Source: Bradyrhizobium genosp. SA-3
GTDB lineage: Bacteria > Pseudomonadota > Alphaproteobacteria > Rhizobiales > Xanthobacteraceae
Reading direction: 5' to 3'
Assembly (NCBI RefSeq): GCF_004212635.1
Contig: NZ_PSRT01000070.1
Coordinates: forward strand, 1-46,020
Length of the DNA stretch: 46,020 bases
Each line of letters begins with the position of its first letter. The stretch's first letter is position 1. Made by a program: the position numbers and the translations under genes. This document shows positions 25,361-34,600 of this stretch, in pieces. The notes beneath the pieces were generated by a model. The model saw only the letters and a list, made by a program, of their open reading frames with translations, searched no databases and was not told where the DNA came from.

Positions 25361-25815
25361 GCACCAAAGTCACGGTCGAACTGCAACGCCTCGCGCATGC
25401 CGATGGCCTGCCGCTGCCCACCTATCAGACCGCCGAGGCCGCAGGCCTCGATCTGACGGCTGCGGTTCCGGACAGCGAGCCGTTGACGCTCGCGCCCGGC
25501 CAATACGCGCTGGTGCCGACCGGCCTCGCGATCGCCTTGCCGCCGGGCCATGAGGCGCAGGTGCGGCCGCGCTCGGGGCTTGCCGCCAAGCACGGCGTCA
25601 CCGTGCTGAACTCGCCGGGCACGATCGACGCGGACTATCGCGGCGAGATCAAGGTGATCCTGATCAACCACGGCCAAACCCCCTTCGTGATCAAGCGCGG
25701 CGAGCGCATCGCCCAGATGGTGATCGCGCCCGTGGTGCAGGCCGCGCTGGTTCCCGTGGCCACCTTGTCGACGACCGATCGCGGCGCCGGCGGCTTCGGC
25801 TCGACCGGCCGCTAG
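25357..25815 (+). CDS. dut: Deoxyuridine 5'-triphosphate nucleotidohydrolase (dUTPase)
   Basis: 152-aa homotrimeric dUTPase that hydrolyses dUTP to dUMP and PPi, keeping uracil out of DNA and feeding thymidylate synthesis. All five trimeric dUTPase motifs are visible: AGLDLTAA, RPRSGLAAKHG, NSPGTIDADYRGEIKV, RGERIAQMVI and the P-loop-like RGAGGFGSTGR tail. No ATG fits the N-terminus; the start appears to be TTG 25357, overlapping the coaBC stop (TTGA) with GGGAG upstream, so translation is probably coupled. A coaBC-dut pairing also occurs in E. coli. Confidence 0.95.
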   Translation: MSTKVTVELQRLAHADGLPLPTYQTAEAAGLDLTAAVPDSEPLTLAPGQYALVPTGLAIALPPGHEAQVRPRSGLAAKHGVTVLNSPGTIDADYRGEIKVILINHGQTPFVIKRGERIAQMVIAPVVQAALVPVATLSTTDRGAGGFGSTGR

Positions 25816-25836
25816 CCGAACTGAGTGTTGGTTACG

Positions 25837-25957
25837 CCTCCCCCGCTTGCTTGCGGGAGAGGTCGGCGCGTAGCGCCGGGTGAGGGTTTTCGCCTCTTGG
25901 GGTTCTCGATCGCGGAGACACCCTCTCCCCAACCCTCCCCCGCAAGCGAGGGAGGGA
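25837..25957. repeat. Dispersed GC-rich hairpin element (CTCCCCCGC family)
   Basis: The left part holds a hairpin CTCCCCCGC...GCGGGAGAG, the middle GGCGC-GTA-GCGCC, and the right part CCCTCCCCCGCAAGCGAGGGAGGG. This resembles a common Bradyrhizobium intergenic element. It lies after dut in a 371-bp gap (25816-26186). The rest of that gap has a G-run (8 G at about 26062-26070) and no supported gene. Confidence 0.65.
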
Positions 25958-26186
25958 GTGCACCTGCATCGCGGCAAGCAGATCCCCACGCTAACGCAAC
26001 GGCATCTCCAGCCGAATCACCCGAAGAACTACGTGCGTTGGAACACCGCGCCCGGCATTTTTGGGGGGGGCGCCTTTGCGTTCACGATCTGGACTCTTAC
26101 CGGCGGAGTCGCGGTGAGGGTATTGTCTTTTGATTCGCGCGCGACGGGGGTCGCCGCGCGCAAATCCGTGCGATCTTGGGGCAACT

Positions 26187-28691
26187 ATGTCAGGCGTGAT
26201 CGTGTCGATGCGTCGGACGCTGCTGTCGTGCACATCGTTGGCGCGCAACGGCTTGTTGGGGGGCGCTTTCGCGGCGCTGCTGCCGGTTGCGCCGGCTGAG
26301 GCCGCCGACCTCGTCGACACCCTCTCCATCATGCTGGATTTCAACCGGCAGGAACTCGCGGTGCTCGCCACCGCGCTGGCCCTGCTCGGCTTCTCGGTGG
26401 TGGCTGCGATCCTGTTGATGCGCACGCGCGTGCGCACGGCGGATAACGAAGCGCGGCTGCGCGCCCGGATCGGGGAACTGCAGCTCCAGGCCGACCGCTT
26501 CGGCGCGCTGCTGTTCGCCGAGCCGCAAATCCTGATCTCCTGGCCGGCCGGCGACAATCGCGCGCAAATCTCCGGCGATATTTCCATGGTGCTGACGCGC
26601 GATTCTTCGCCACAACGCGTGCTCGCGTTCGGAACCTGGCTGCCGCCGGAACCCGCCCTCCAGATGGATCATGCGGTCGATGCGCTGCGCGAGCACGGCG
26701 ACGGGTTCCAGCTGACGCTGACCACCGCACATGGCCATACGCTGGAAGCCATCGGCCGCGCCATCGGCGGCCAGGCCATTGTCAGGATTCGCGAACTCTC
26801 CGGGCTCCGGCGCGATCTGGCCGAGACTAATCTGCGTTACAAGGCGCTCGCCGACGAGACCGAGATGCTGCGCGGCTTCGCCGCCGCTTCCCCATGGCCG
26901 ATCTGGGCCAAGGGCGAGAACGGCGCACTGACCTACGCCAACCCGGCCTATGTGCGCGCGACCGAGGCGAACAGCGTCACCGATGCCCAGGAGCGCAAGC
27001 TCGAGCTGCTCGACAGCGCCGACCGCACCGCAATGGATCGGGGACTGAAGGACGCCGCCAACTTCAACTCGCGGCTGCCGATCGTGATCGGCGGCGAGCG
27101 GCGCATGTATGACGTGCGCGCGGTCAATGTCGCCAGCGGCAGCGTCGGCGTCGCCATCGATGCCAGCGAGGCAGACGCGCTGAGCTCAGCGCTCGTACGC
27201 ATGGCGGAGGCGCATCGCCGCACGCTGGACCAGCTCTCCTCGGGCGTTGCCGTGTTCGATGGCCAGCGGCGGCTCGCCTTCTACAATGATTCCTACCGGC
27301 GGCTGTGGGATCTCGACCGCACCTTCCTCGACGCCAACCCTGACGATTCCAGCGTGCTCGACCAGCTCCGCGCCGCGCGCAAATTGCCGGAACAGCCGGA
27401 CTTCCGCGCCTGGAAGGCCAAGCTGCACGAGGCCTATCGCGCGGTCGAGACCGCCAAGGACACCTGGTTCCTGCCCGATGGCCGCGCGCTCTCGGTCGTC
27501 ACCACGCCGAACCCGGAAGGCGGCGTCACCTATCTGTTCGACGACGTCACCGAGAGCCTCGACCTCGCCCGCCGCTTCGACGGCCTGATCCGGGTGCAGC
27601 GCGAGACGCTGGACAGCCTCGCCGAAGGCGTCGCGGTGTTCGGCAGCAATGGCAAGGCACAGCTGTTCAACCCGGCCTTTGTCCGGATGTGGAAGCTGTC
27701 CAGCGATGCCATGCGCAGCGAGCCGCATATCCAGACAGTCGAAGGCTGGTGCCATCAGCTGTTCGACGACCCTGGCGTCTGGCGCCAGATCCGCGAAGCC
27801 ATCACCTCGATCGAGAACCGCGCCGACATCCCGCTCAAGCTGGAACGCAAGGACGGCAGCGTGCTTCATGGCATGATCCGCCCGCTGCCTGACGGCGCGA
27901 CCATGTTGACGTTCCAGGACATCACCGACACCGAGAATGTCGAGCGCGCGTTGCGCGAGCGCAACGAGGCGCTCGAGGCCGCCGACCAGATGAAGGTGGA
28001 TTTCGTCCACCACGTCTCCTACGAGCTGCGCTCGCCGCTCACCACCATCATCGGCTTCGCGCATTTCCTCAGCGACCCCTCGACCGGGCCGCTCACGCCG
28101 AAGCAGGCCGAATATCTCGACTACGTCACCAAATCGACCAACGCGCTGCTGGCGCTGACCAACAACATCCTCGATCTCGCCACCATCGACGCCGGCGCGA
28201 TGAAGCTGGAACTCGGCCCGGTCGACGTCAGCAAGACCATCGAGCTTGCCGCCGAGGGCATCCAGGACCGCCTCGCCACCGACCGCATCCGCCTCAAGGT
28301 CGAGATCGCGCCCGACATCGGCAGCTTCATCGGCGACGAGAAGCGCGTGGTGCAGGTGCTCTATAACCTCCTCGCCAACGCCGTCGGGTTTTCTCCACAG
28401 GATTCCACCGTCGGCATCAGCGCACGCCGCACCGAACGCAGCGTGGTCTTCACCGTGACAGATTCCGGGCCTGGAATACCTGCCGACATGAAGGACAAGG
28501 TGTTCAACTGGTTCGAAAGCCGTTCGCAGGGCTCGCGTCACCGCGGCGCCGGGCTCGGCCTGTCGCTGGTGCGCTCCTTCGTCGAGCTGCATGGCGGCAA
28601 GGTGCGGGTGGATTCGATCGTCGGCCGGGGCACGGTCGTGATCTGCGATTTCCCGACCGACCAGGCGGCGCATCGCGACGCCGCCGAATGA
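26187..28691 (+). CDS. divL: DivL-like multi-PAS histidine-kinase homologue with Tyr in the H-box
   Basis: About 834 aa. Two hydrophobic segments open the protein (LLGGAFAALLPVAPAEA; LATALALLGFSVVAAILLM). Three PAS-like units follow at roughly 230-340, 360-470 and 480-585, then a HisKA-like helix and a full ATPase domain: N box (LYNLLANAVGFSP, ~725), DSGPGIP, VFNWFE and the G2 box RGAGLGLSLVRSF (~785). The phospho-acceptor position reads VSYELRSPL, with Tyr612 where kinases have His, as in Caulobacter DivL, which works with CckA and DivK in cell-cycle control. ATG 26187 was chosen; ATG 26208 is possible. It overlaps the next gene as ATGA. The divL name rests on the Tyr-box and architecture. 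Confidence 0.85.
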   Translation: MSGVIVSMRRTLLSCTSLARNGLLGGAFAALLPVAPAEAADLVDTLSIMLDFNRQELAVLATALALLGFSVVAAILLMRTRVRTADNEARLRARIGELQLQADRFGALLFAEPQILISWPAGDNRAQISGDISMVLTRDSSPQRVLAFGTWLPPEPALQMDHAVDALREHGDGFQLTLTTAHGHTLEAIGRAIGGQAIVRIRELSGLRRDLAETNLRYKALADETEMLRGFAAASPWPIWAKGENGALTYANPAYVRATEANSVTDAQERKLELLDSADRTAMDRGLKDAANFNSRLPIVIGGERRMYDVRAVNVASGSVGVAIDASEADALSSALVRMAEAHRRTLDQLSSGVAVFDGQRRLAFYNDSYRRLWDLDRTFLDANPDDSSVLDQLRAARKLPEQPDFRAWKAKLHEAYRAVETAKDTWFLPDGRALSVVTTPNPEGGVTYLFDDVTESLDLARRFDGLIRVQRETLDSLAEGVAVFGSNGKAQLFNPAFVRMWKLSSDAMRSEPHIQTVEGWCHQLFDDPGVWRQIREAITSIENRADIPLKLERKDGSVLHGMIRPLPDGATMLTFQDITDTENVERALRERNEALEAADQMKVDFVHHVSYELRSPLTTIIGFAHFLSDPSTGPLTPKQAEYLDYVTKSTNALLALTNNILDLATIDAGAMKLELGPVDVSKTIELAAEGIQDRLATDRIRLKVEIAPDIGSFIGDEKRVVQVLYNLLANAVGFSPQDSTVGISARRTERSVVFTVTDSGPGIPADMKDKVFNWFESRSQGSRHRGAGLGLSLVRSFVELHGGKVRVDSIVGRGTVVICDFPTDQAAHRDAAE

Positions 28692-30208
28692 CTGAACCCA
28701 TCACATTCTCCGTCGCGCTCCACAACGAGACGGCCACCGCGCAATTGATGGCCGACCTTGCGCTACTGGTCGGCCCGGGCGATGTCATCACGCTCACCGG
28801 CGATCTCGGCGCCGGCAAGACTGCGGCCGCCCGCGCCATGATCCGCTATCTCGCCGGCGACGACGCGCTGGAAGTGCCGAGCCCGACCTTCACGCTGGTG
28901 CAGGGCTATGAGCTGCCGCCCTTCCCTGTGATGCATGCCGATCTCTATCGCGTCGAGGACGAGAGCGAGCTCGAGGAGATCGGTCTGTCGCCACTGCCGG
29001 ACGCAACCCTCGTTCTGATCGAATGGCCCGAGCGTGCGCCTTCGGCGACGCCGGAAGATCGCATCGACATCGCGCTGACGCACCGGCCGGCGCTGGGCTC
29101 GAATGCACGCGCCGCCGACGTCACCGGCTACGGCAAGGGCGCCGCCCAAGTCGCGCGGCTTCAGGCACTGCGCGAATTCCTCGACGCATCCGGCTATCTC
29201 GACGTGACGCGTCGGCGCATGGACGGCGATGCCTCGACCCGCTCCTATGCGCGGCTGCTGCGCGACGGCGAGATCGTCATCCTCATGAACTTTCCGCAGC
29301 GGCCCGACGGCGCGGCTCTCTATAACGGAAAGTCCTACAGCGCTGCGGTGCATCTCGCCGAGAACGTCAAGCCGTTCGTCGCCATCGACGAAGGCCTGCG
29401 CGCACAGGGAATCTCCGCCCCCGCGATCCATCATTCCGATCTCGAACACGGCTTCCTGATCACCGAAGACTTCGGCAGCGAAGGCGTGATCGAGGGCGAT
29501 CCGCCGCGCCCGATTCCCGAGCGCTACGAGGCCGCGACCGATGTGCTGGCCATGCTGCACGGCAGGACGCTGCCGGAAACGCTGCCGCTCGCGGATCAGA
29601 CCTACGCTATTCCGGTCTTCGACACCGAGGCGCTGCTGATCGAGATCGGCCTGATGCCGGAATGGTATCTGCCCGACCGCAACGCGCCGCTGAGCGAGGA
29701 GGCGCGCGCGGAGTTCTTCGCGATGTGGCGCGAGCTGCTGAGGAAGCCGCTGGCGGCGCCGCGGACGTGGATCATCCGCGACTATCACTCGCCGAACCTG
29801 ATCTGGCTTGGGAATCGCAGCGGTATCGAACGCGTCGGCGTCATCGATTTCCAGGACACCGTGCTCGGTCCGCAATCCTACGATGTGGTGTCGCTGCTCC
29901 AGGACGCCCGCATCGACGTGCCGGAAAGCCTCGAGCTGACGCTGCTGTCGCGCTACATCAAGGCACGGCGCGCCGCCGACGCCAGCTTCGATCCGGCCGG
30001 CTTCGCCGAGCTCTACGCCATCATGTCGGCGCAGCGAAACACCCGCCTGCTCGGCACCTTTGCCCGGCTCAATCGCCGCGACGGCAAGCCGCATTATCTG
30101 CGTCACCAGCCGCGGATCTGGACCTATCTCCAGCGCTCGCTGGCGCATCCCGCGCTCACCCATCTGCGCGACTGGTATCTCGCCAACGTCCCGCCGCCGC
30201 AACCCTAA
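28688..30208 (+). CDS. TsaE-AmgK fusion (tRNA t6A ATPase + cell-wall sugar kinase)
   Basis: 506 aa with two unrelated domains. Residues 1-150 are TsaE (YjeE), the ATPase of the threonylcarbamoyl-adenosine tRNA complex: Walker A TGDLGAGKTAAARA (near 38-45), the SPTFTLVQGY segment and HADLYRVEDESELEEIGL. Residues about 155-506 are an aminoglycoside-phosphotransferase-fold kinase like AmgK, which phosphorylates MurNAc/GlcNAc at C1 in peptidoglycan recycling: MDGDASTRSYARLL, the Brenner motif IIRDYHSPNLIWLG (near 361-374) and the metal-binding DFQDTVLGPQSYDV. A MurU-like gene lies 0.5 kb downstream, which supports the AmgK reading. The start overlaps the divL stop. Confidence 0.93.
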   Translation: MTEPITFSVALHNETATAQLMADLALLVGPGDVITLTGDLGAGKTAAARAMIRYLAGDDALEVPSPTFTLVQGYELPPFPVMHADLYRVEDESELEEIGLSPLPDATLVLIEWPERAPSATPEDRIDIALTHRPALGSNARAADVTGYGKGAAQVARLQALREFLDASGYLDVTRRRMDGDASTRSYARLLRDGEIVILMNFPQRPDGAALYNGKSYSAAVHLAENVKPFVAIDEGLRAQGISAPAIHHSDLEHGFLITEDFGSEGVIEGDPPRPIPERYEAATDVLAMLHGRTLPETLPLADQTYAIPVFDTEALLIEIGLMPEWYLPDRNAPLSEEARAEFFAMWRELLRKPLAAPRTWIIRDYHSPNLIWLGNRSGIERVGVIDFQDTVLGPQSYDVVSLLQDARIDVPESLELTLLSRYIKARRAADASFDPAGFAELYAIMSAQRNTRLLGTFARLNRRDGKPHYLRHQPRIWTYLQRSLAHPALTHLRDWYLANVPPPQP

Positions 30209-30295
30209 TCCGGGGCCGATTTACCGGCCGTTAGCCAAGATGTCGCTATTCTGGCGGCGAGGCAGCCGATCGTCACGGGGCTGGAGCAAGGGCAG

Positions 30296-30613
30296 ATGGC
30301 GGCGAAAGCGGATCAGCGCGGAAATAACCGGGTCGTTTTCGAGCGCGGGGTTCCGGCCCAGATGATGGGCATCGACGGCACCTGGCGGCGCGACTGCACC
30401 ATGGAGGACGTCTCCGAGACCGGCGCCAAGCTGACCATCGACGGCTCGGTCGAGGGCCTGCACCTGAAGGAATTTTTTCTCCTGCTGTCGTCCACCGGAC
30501 TTGCGTACCGGCGCTGCGAACTGGCCTGGGTCAATGGCGACCAGATCGGCGTCAATTTCCTCAAACTCGGCGACAAGAAGAAAAAGGCGCGCTCCACAGC
30601 CATCGGGGCGTGA
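30296..30613 (+). CDS. PilZ-domain protein, likely c-di-GMP binding
   Basis: 105-aa single-domain PilZ protein. Both ligand motifs are present: RxxxR (RGNNR, residues 8-12) and DxSxxG (DVSETG, residues 38-43). The rest is the six-stranded barrel, ending with a basic KKKKAR tail. No enzymatic or output domain is attached, so it would act as a free adaptor or receptor. It lies between the AmgK fusion and the MurU-like gene on the same strand, a possible link of c-di-GMP to cell-wall recycling that is inference only. Confidence 0.9.
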   Translation: MAAKADQRGNNRVVFERGVPAQMMGIDGTWRRDCTMEDVSETGAKLTIDGSVEGLHLKEFFLLLSSTGLAYRRCELAWVNGDQIGVNFLKLGDKKKKARSTAIGA

Positions 30614-30737
30614 CGGCAACACTCGTCGTACAACCGTCACGGCGGGCGATTAAGGCGGTTGGGATGCGGTGCGGCAGGCCGGGCGGCATGCTAGGATTGC
30701 CGCGAAAGCGAAATCGAGGGATTTGAGAAAGCGAAGA

Positions 30738-31460
30738 ATGTCCGTCAAACCGACCAAAGCCATGGTGCTTGCCGCAGGGTTCGGCCTGCGCATGCGTCCG
30801 CTGACGGACAAGATGCCGAAGCCGATGGTGCCGGTGGCCGGACAGCCGCTGCTCGACCACGTGCTCGACAAGCTCAGCCATGCCGGCGTGACCGAGGCGG
30901 TGGTCAACGTGCATTACCTGCCGGACCAGATCATCGATCACACCGCATCGCGCCAATCTCCGCGCGTGACCATCTCGGACGAACGCGACCAGGTGCTCGG
31001 CACCGGCGGCGGCGTGGTCAAGGCGCTGCCGCTGCTCGGCGATGCGCCGTTCTTCCACGTCAATTCCGACACGCTGTGGATCGACGGCGTGCGCTCCAAC
31101 CTGACGCGGCTTGCGGAAAACTTCGATCCCGCGCGCATGGACATTCTGCTGCTGATGGCGCCGACCGCGACCAGCATCGGCTATAGCGGCCGTGGCGATT
31201 ACGGCATGCTGCCCGACGGCGCCCTGCGCAAGCGCAAGGAGAAAGAGGTCGTTCCGTTCGTCTATGCCGGCGCGGCGATCATGTCGCCCGCGATCTTTGC
31301 CGATGCGCCCAAGGGCGAATTCTCCCTGACCAAGATGTTCGATCGCGCCAACGAGCAGGAGCGGCTGTTCGGCCTGCGCCTCGACGGCGTCTGGATGCAT
31401 GTCGGCACGCCTGACGCGGTGCATGCAGCGGAAGAGGCGTTTCTGGAGAGTGTGGCGTAG
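30738..31460 (+). CDS. murU: MurU-like N-acetylmuramate-1-phosphate uridylyltransferase
   Basis: 240-aa sugar-1-phosphate nucleotidyltransferase. The signature N-terminal loop AMVLAAGFGLRMRPLTDKMP with the following PKPMVPVAGQPL is clear, as are the NVHYLPDQI segment, the LGTGGGVVKALPLL loop and the metal-binding Asp of FFHVNSDTLW. Short size and lack of a C-terminal beta-helix fit MurU rather than GlmU. With the AmgK domain upstream it would convert recycled MurNAc-1-P to UDP-MurNAc, the fosfomycin-bypassing route known from Pseudomonas. GDP-mannose or other NDP-sugar activity is the alternative. ATG 30738 (MSVKPTKAMVL...) was chosen; GCGAAG lies directly upstream. Confidence 0.85.
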   Translation: MSVKPTKAMVLAAGFGLRMRPLTDKMPKPMVPVAGQPLLDHVLDKLSHAGVTEAVVNVHYLPDQIIDHTASRQSPRVTISDERDQVLGTGGGVVKALPLLGDAPFFHVNSDTLWIDGVRSNLTRLAENFDPARMDILLLMAPTATSIGYSGRGDYGMLPDGALRKRKEKEVVPFVYAGAAIMSPAIFADAPKGEFSLTKMFDRANEQERLFGLRLDGVWMHVGTPDAVHAAEEAFLESVA

Positions 31461-31480
31461 GCCAGCCTCGAACACAGTGC

Positions 31481-31577
31481 CGTAGGGTGGGCAAAGCAAA
31501 GCGTGCCCACCAATCAAGCCAAGACTCGAAGTTGGTATGGGGGGCACGGCGCAAGCGCGCCTTTGCCCACCCTACGG
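31481..31577. repeat. Dispersed inverted-repeat element, copy 2 (CGTAGGGTGGGC family)
   Basis: CCGTAGGGTGGGCAAAG (31481-31497) and CTTTGCCCACCCTACGG (31561-31577) are perfect 17-bp arms. Inner GTGCCCACCA and a partly matching complement also pair. It shares its arms with the copy at 10933-11026, about 20 kb away, and starts about 20 bp after the murU stop. Confidence 0.9.
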
Positions 31578-31658
31578 TACCTGTCTTGATCTCGCGAACA
31601 GCGGGGACGACTTCCTCGCGGCCCATGACCATTTGAGTCCATCTCCCTATATTGGCGA

Positions 31659-31674
31659 CTGATTCCCGAATCAG
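31659..31674. promoter_or_regulatory. Short palindrome upstream of addB
   Basis: CTGATTC-CC-GAATCAG, 7-bp perfect arms, ends seven bases before the addB ATG at 31682. It could be an operator or an RNA hairpin at the ribosome-binding site. No LexA-type GTTC-N7-GTTC box was found here. Confidence 0.3.
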
Positions 31675-31681
31675 GCAGCCC

Positions 31682-34600
31682 ATGCGCGTTTTCAGCGTTC
31701 CCATCTCAGTTCCGTTCCTGCGCACGGTCGTCGCGGCCATGCTCGACGGGCGGCTGGTCGATGGCTTCGAGGCGCGTAAGGAGCCGGCGCGGCTTGCCGA
31801 TGCCACGCTGTATCTGCCGACCCGGCGCGCGATGCGCGTGGTGCGCGAGATCTTCCTCGACGAGATGAAGGCGGATGCGGTCGTGCTGCCGCGCATCGTC
31901 GCGCTCGGTGACATCGACGAGGACGAGCTCGCCTTCGCCGACGAGGGCGAGCAGTTTTCGGGTGCGACACCGCTCGACATTCCGCCGCGGCTCGGCGAGC
32001 TCGAACGGCGGCTGACGCTGGCGCAGCTCGTGGCGGCCTGGGCCAAGGGCCCGGTGCTGGCGCCGCTGGTGGTTGGCGGCCCAGCTTCGACACTGGCGCT
32101 GGCGGGCGACCTTGCGCGCCTGATCGACGACATGGTGACGCGCGGCGTCGACTGGAGCGAGCTCGACGGGCTCGTGCCGGATAATCTCGACCGCTACTGG
32201 CAGCATTCGCTCGAATTCTTGCGCATCGCGCGCATTGCCTGGCCCAGCCATCTCGCCGAGATCAAGCGGATCGAGCCGGCGGCGCGGCGCGATCTCCTGA
32301 TCGCGGCGGAAGCCAGGCGGCTGACCGCCCATCCGAGCGGGCCGGTGATCGCGGCCGGTTCAACCGGCTCGATGCCGGCCACCGCAAAATTCCTCCATGC
32401 GGTCGCATCGCTGCCACATGGCGCCGTGGTGCTGCCGGGCCTCGACACCGATCTCGACGATGACGCCTGGCGCACCATCGGCGGGGTGCGCGATGCGCTC
32501 GGCAAATTCGCGGAGCATCCGGCCTCGAACCATCCGCAATATGCCATGCACGCGCTGTTGCAGCGTTTTGGCATCAAGCGCAGCGACGTCGAGATTCTCC
32601 AGCCGCCGGCAGAAGGCGGCCGCGATCTGCTCGCGTCCGAATCGATGCGGCCCTCGGCCAAGACGGAAGTTTGGCATGACCGGCTGAAGCAGCCGGATGT
32701 CGCCGCAAAGATCGCCGGCGGCATGAAGAATCTTGCGGTCGTGGAAGCCCCCAATCCTGAAATGGAAGCCCTCGCGATCGCCATCGCGATGCGCGAGGCG
32801 CGGCACCTCGACAAATCGGCGGCGCTGGTGACGCCCGATCGCGCGCTGGCGCGGCGGGTGATGGCTGCGCTGACGCGATGGGACCTCGCCTTCGACGATT
32901 CCGGCGGCGACGTGTTGATGGAAACATCCGCCGGCGTTTTTGCCCGCCTCGCGGCAGAGGCCGCGACCAAGGGCCTGGAGCCGCCGACGCTCTTGGCGAT
33001 GCTGAAGCATCCGCTGTCCCGGCTCGGCCGCGCGCCCAGCGCGTGGAGGGCGGCGATCGAGGGACTCGAGCTCGCGGTCTTGCGCGGCACACGCCCACCC
33101 GCGGGCACGGCCGGCCTCTTGCGCGAATTCAACCGCTTTCGCGACGAGCTGGCAAAACTGTGGCGCGGCGAAATCTCCGCGCTCCATAGGGCCGAGCCGC
33201 GCGCGCGGCTCAAGGCCGAGGATCTCGACCGCATCCAGGCGCTGATCGATGCCTTGCAAAAAACATTGGCGCCGATCGAGAGCCTGGCCCCGTCAAAACT
33301 GTATGACTTCGCCGAGCTCGCGCACCGGCATCGCGAGATCATGATCGAGCTGTCGCGCGACGAGCAGGGCATTCCGCTCGCCTTCGAGGAGCGCGAAGGC
33401 CTCGCCCTCGCCAGCGCCTTCGACGACCTGCTGCGCGGCGGCACGACCAGCGGGCTGATGGTGCCGTTGCCTGACTATCCCGATGTCTTCCAGACCGCGT
33501 TCGGCGATCGCGCCGTGCGGCGGCGCGACAGGCCGGGCGCCAGGCTGCAAATCTACGGCCCCCTGGAATCGCGCCTGATGCAGGCCGACCGCATCATCAT
33601 TGGCGGTCTGATCGAGGGCGTCTGGCCACCGGCCCCACGCATCGATCCCTGGCTCAGCCGGCCAATGCGGCACGAGCTCGGTCTCGATCTGCCGGAGCGC
33701 CGCATCGGCCTGTCCGCGCACGACTTCGCGCAATTGCTCGGCGGCGGCGAGGTGATCCTCACCCATTCCGCCAAGGCCGGCGGCGCGCCGGCGGTGGCGT
33801 CGCGCTTCCTGCACCGGTTAGAGGCGGTGGCGGGCGACGAGCTCTGGAAGGCGGCAGTTCGCGCCGGCGAGAAATACGTGCAGTTCGCGGGCGCGCTGGA
33901 CCAGCCCGACGAGGTCAGGCCGATCAAGCAGCCGGAGCCTCGACCGCCGCGCGCGACGCGGCCGCTCAAGATGTCTGTCACCGCGATCGAGGACTGGCTG
34001 CGCGATCCCTACACGATCTACGCAAAGCACATTTTGCGGCTGGATGCACTCGATCCGGTCGACATGCCACTCTCGGCCGCCGATCGCGGCTCGGCGATCC
34101 ATGATGCGCTCGGCGAGTTCACGGAAACCTATGCGGCACGCCTGCCCGACGATCCCGCCCGCGTGCTGCGCGCGATCGGCGAGAAGTATTTTGCGCCGTT
34201 GCTGGAGCGCCCCGAGGCGCGGGCGCTGTGGTGGCCGCGCTTCCAGCGCATCGCGCGCTGGTTCGGTGAATGGGAGACGGCGCGGCGCGATGCGATCGAG
34301 GCCATCACAGCGGAGACCCATGGCGAGATCTCGATCGTGCTCGATCATCAGCGTAGCTTCCGCCTCTCCGCGCGCGCGGACCGCATCGAGCGCCGCAAGG
34401 GCGGCTTCTATGCCATCCTCGACTACAAAACCGGGCAGCCGCCAAGCGACAAGCAGGTCCGCATGGGCCTGTCACCGCAGCTGACGCTGGAAGCCGCGAT
34501 CCTGCGCGAAGGCGGCTTTCCCGACATCGACGCCAGTGCGTCGGTCAGCCAGCTCGTCTATGTCCGCCTGAGCGGCAACAATCCGGCGGGGGAAGAGCGC

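Noticed and set aside
31690..31715. Possible LexA box (GTTC elements) at the start of addB
   Set aside because: The GTTC spacing is 8 or 1 bases rather than 7, and the motif lies inside the coding region.
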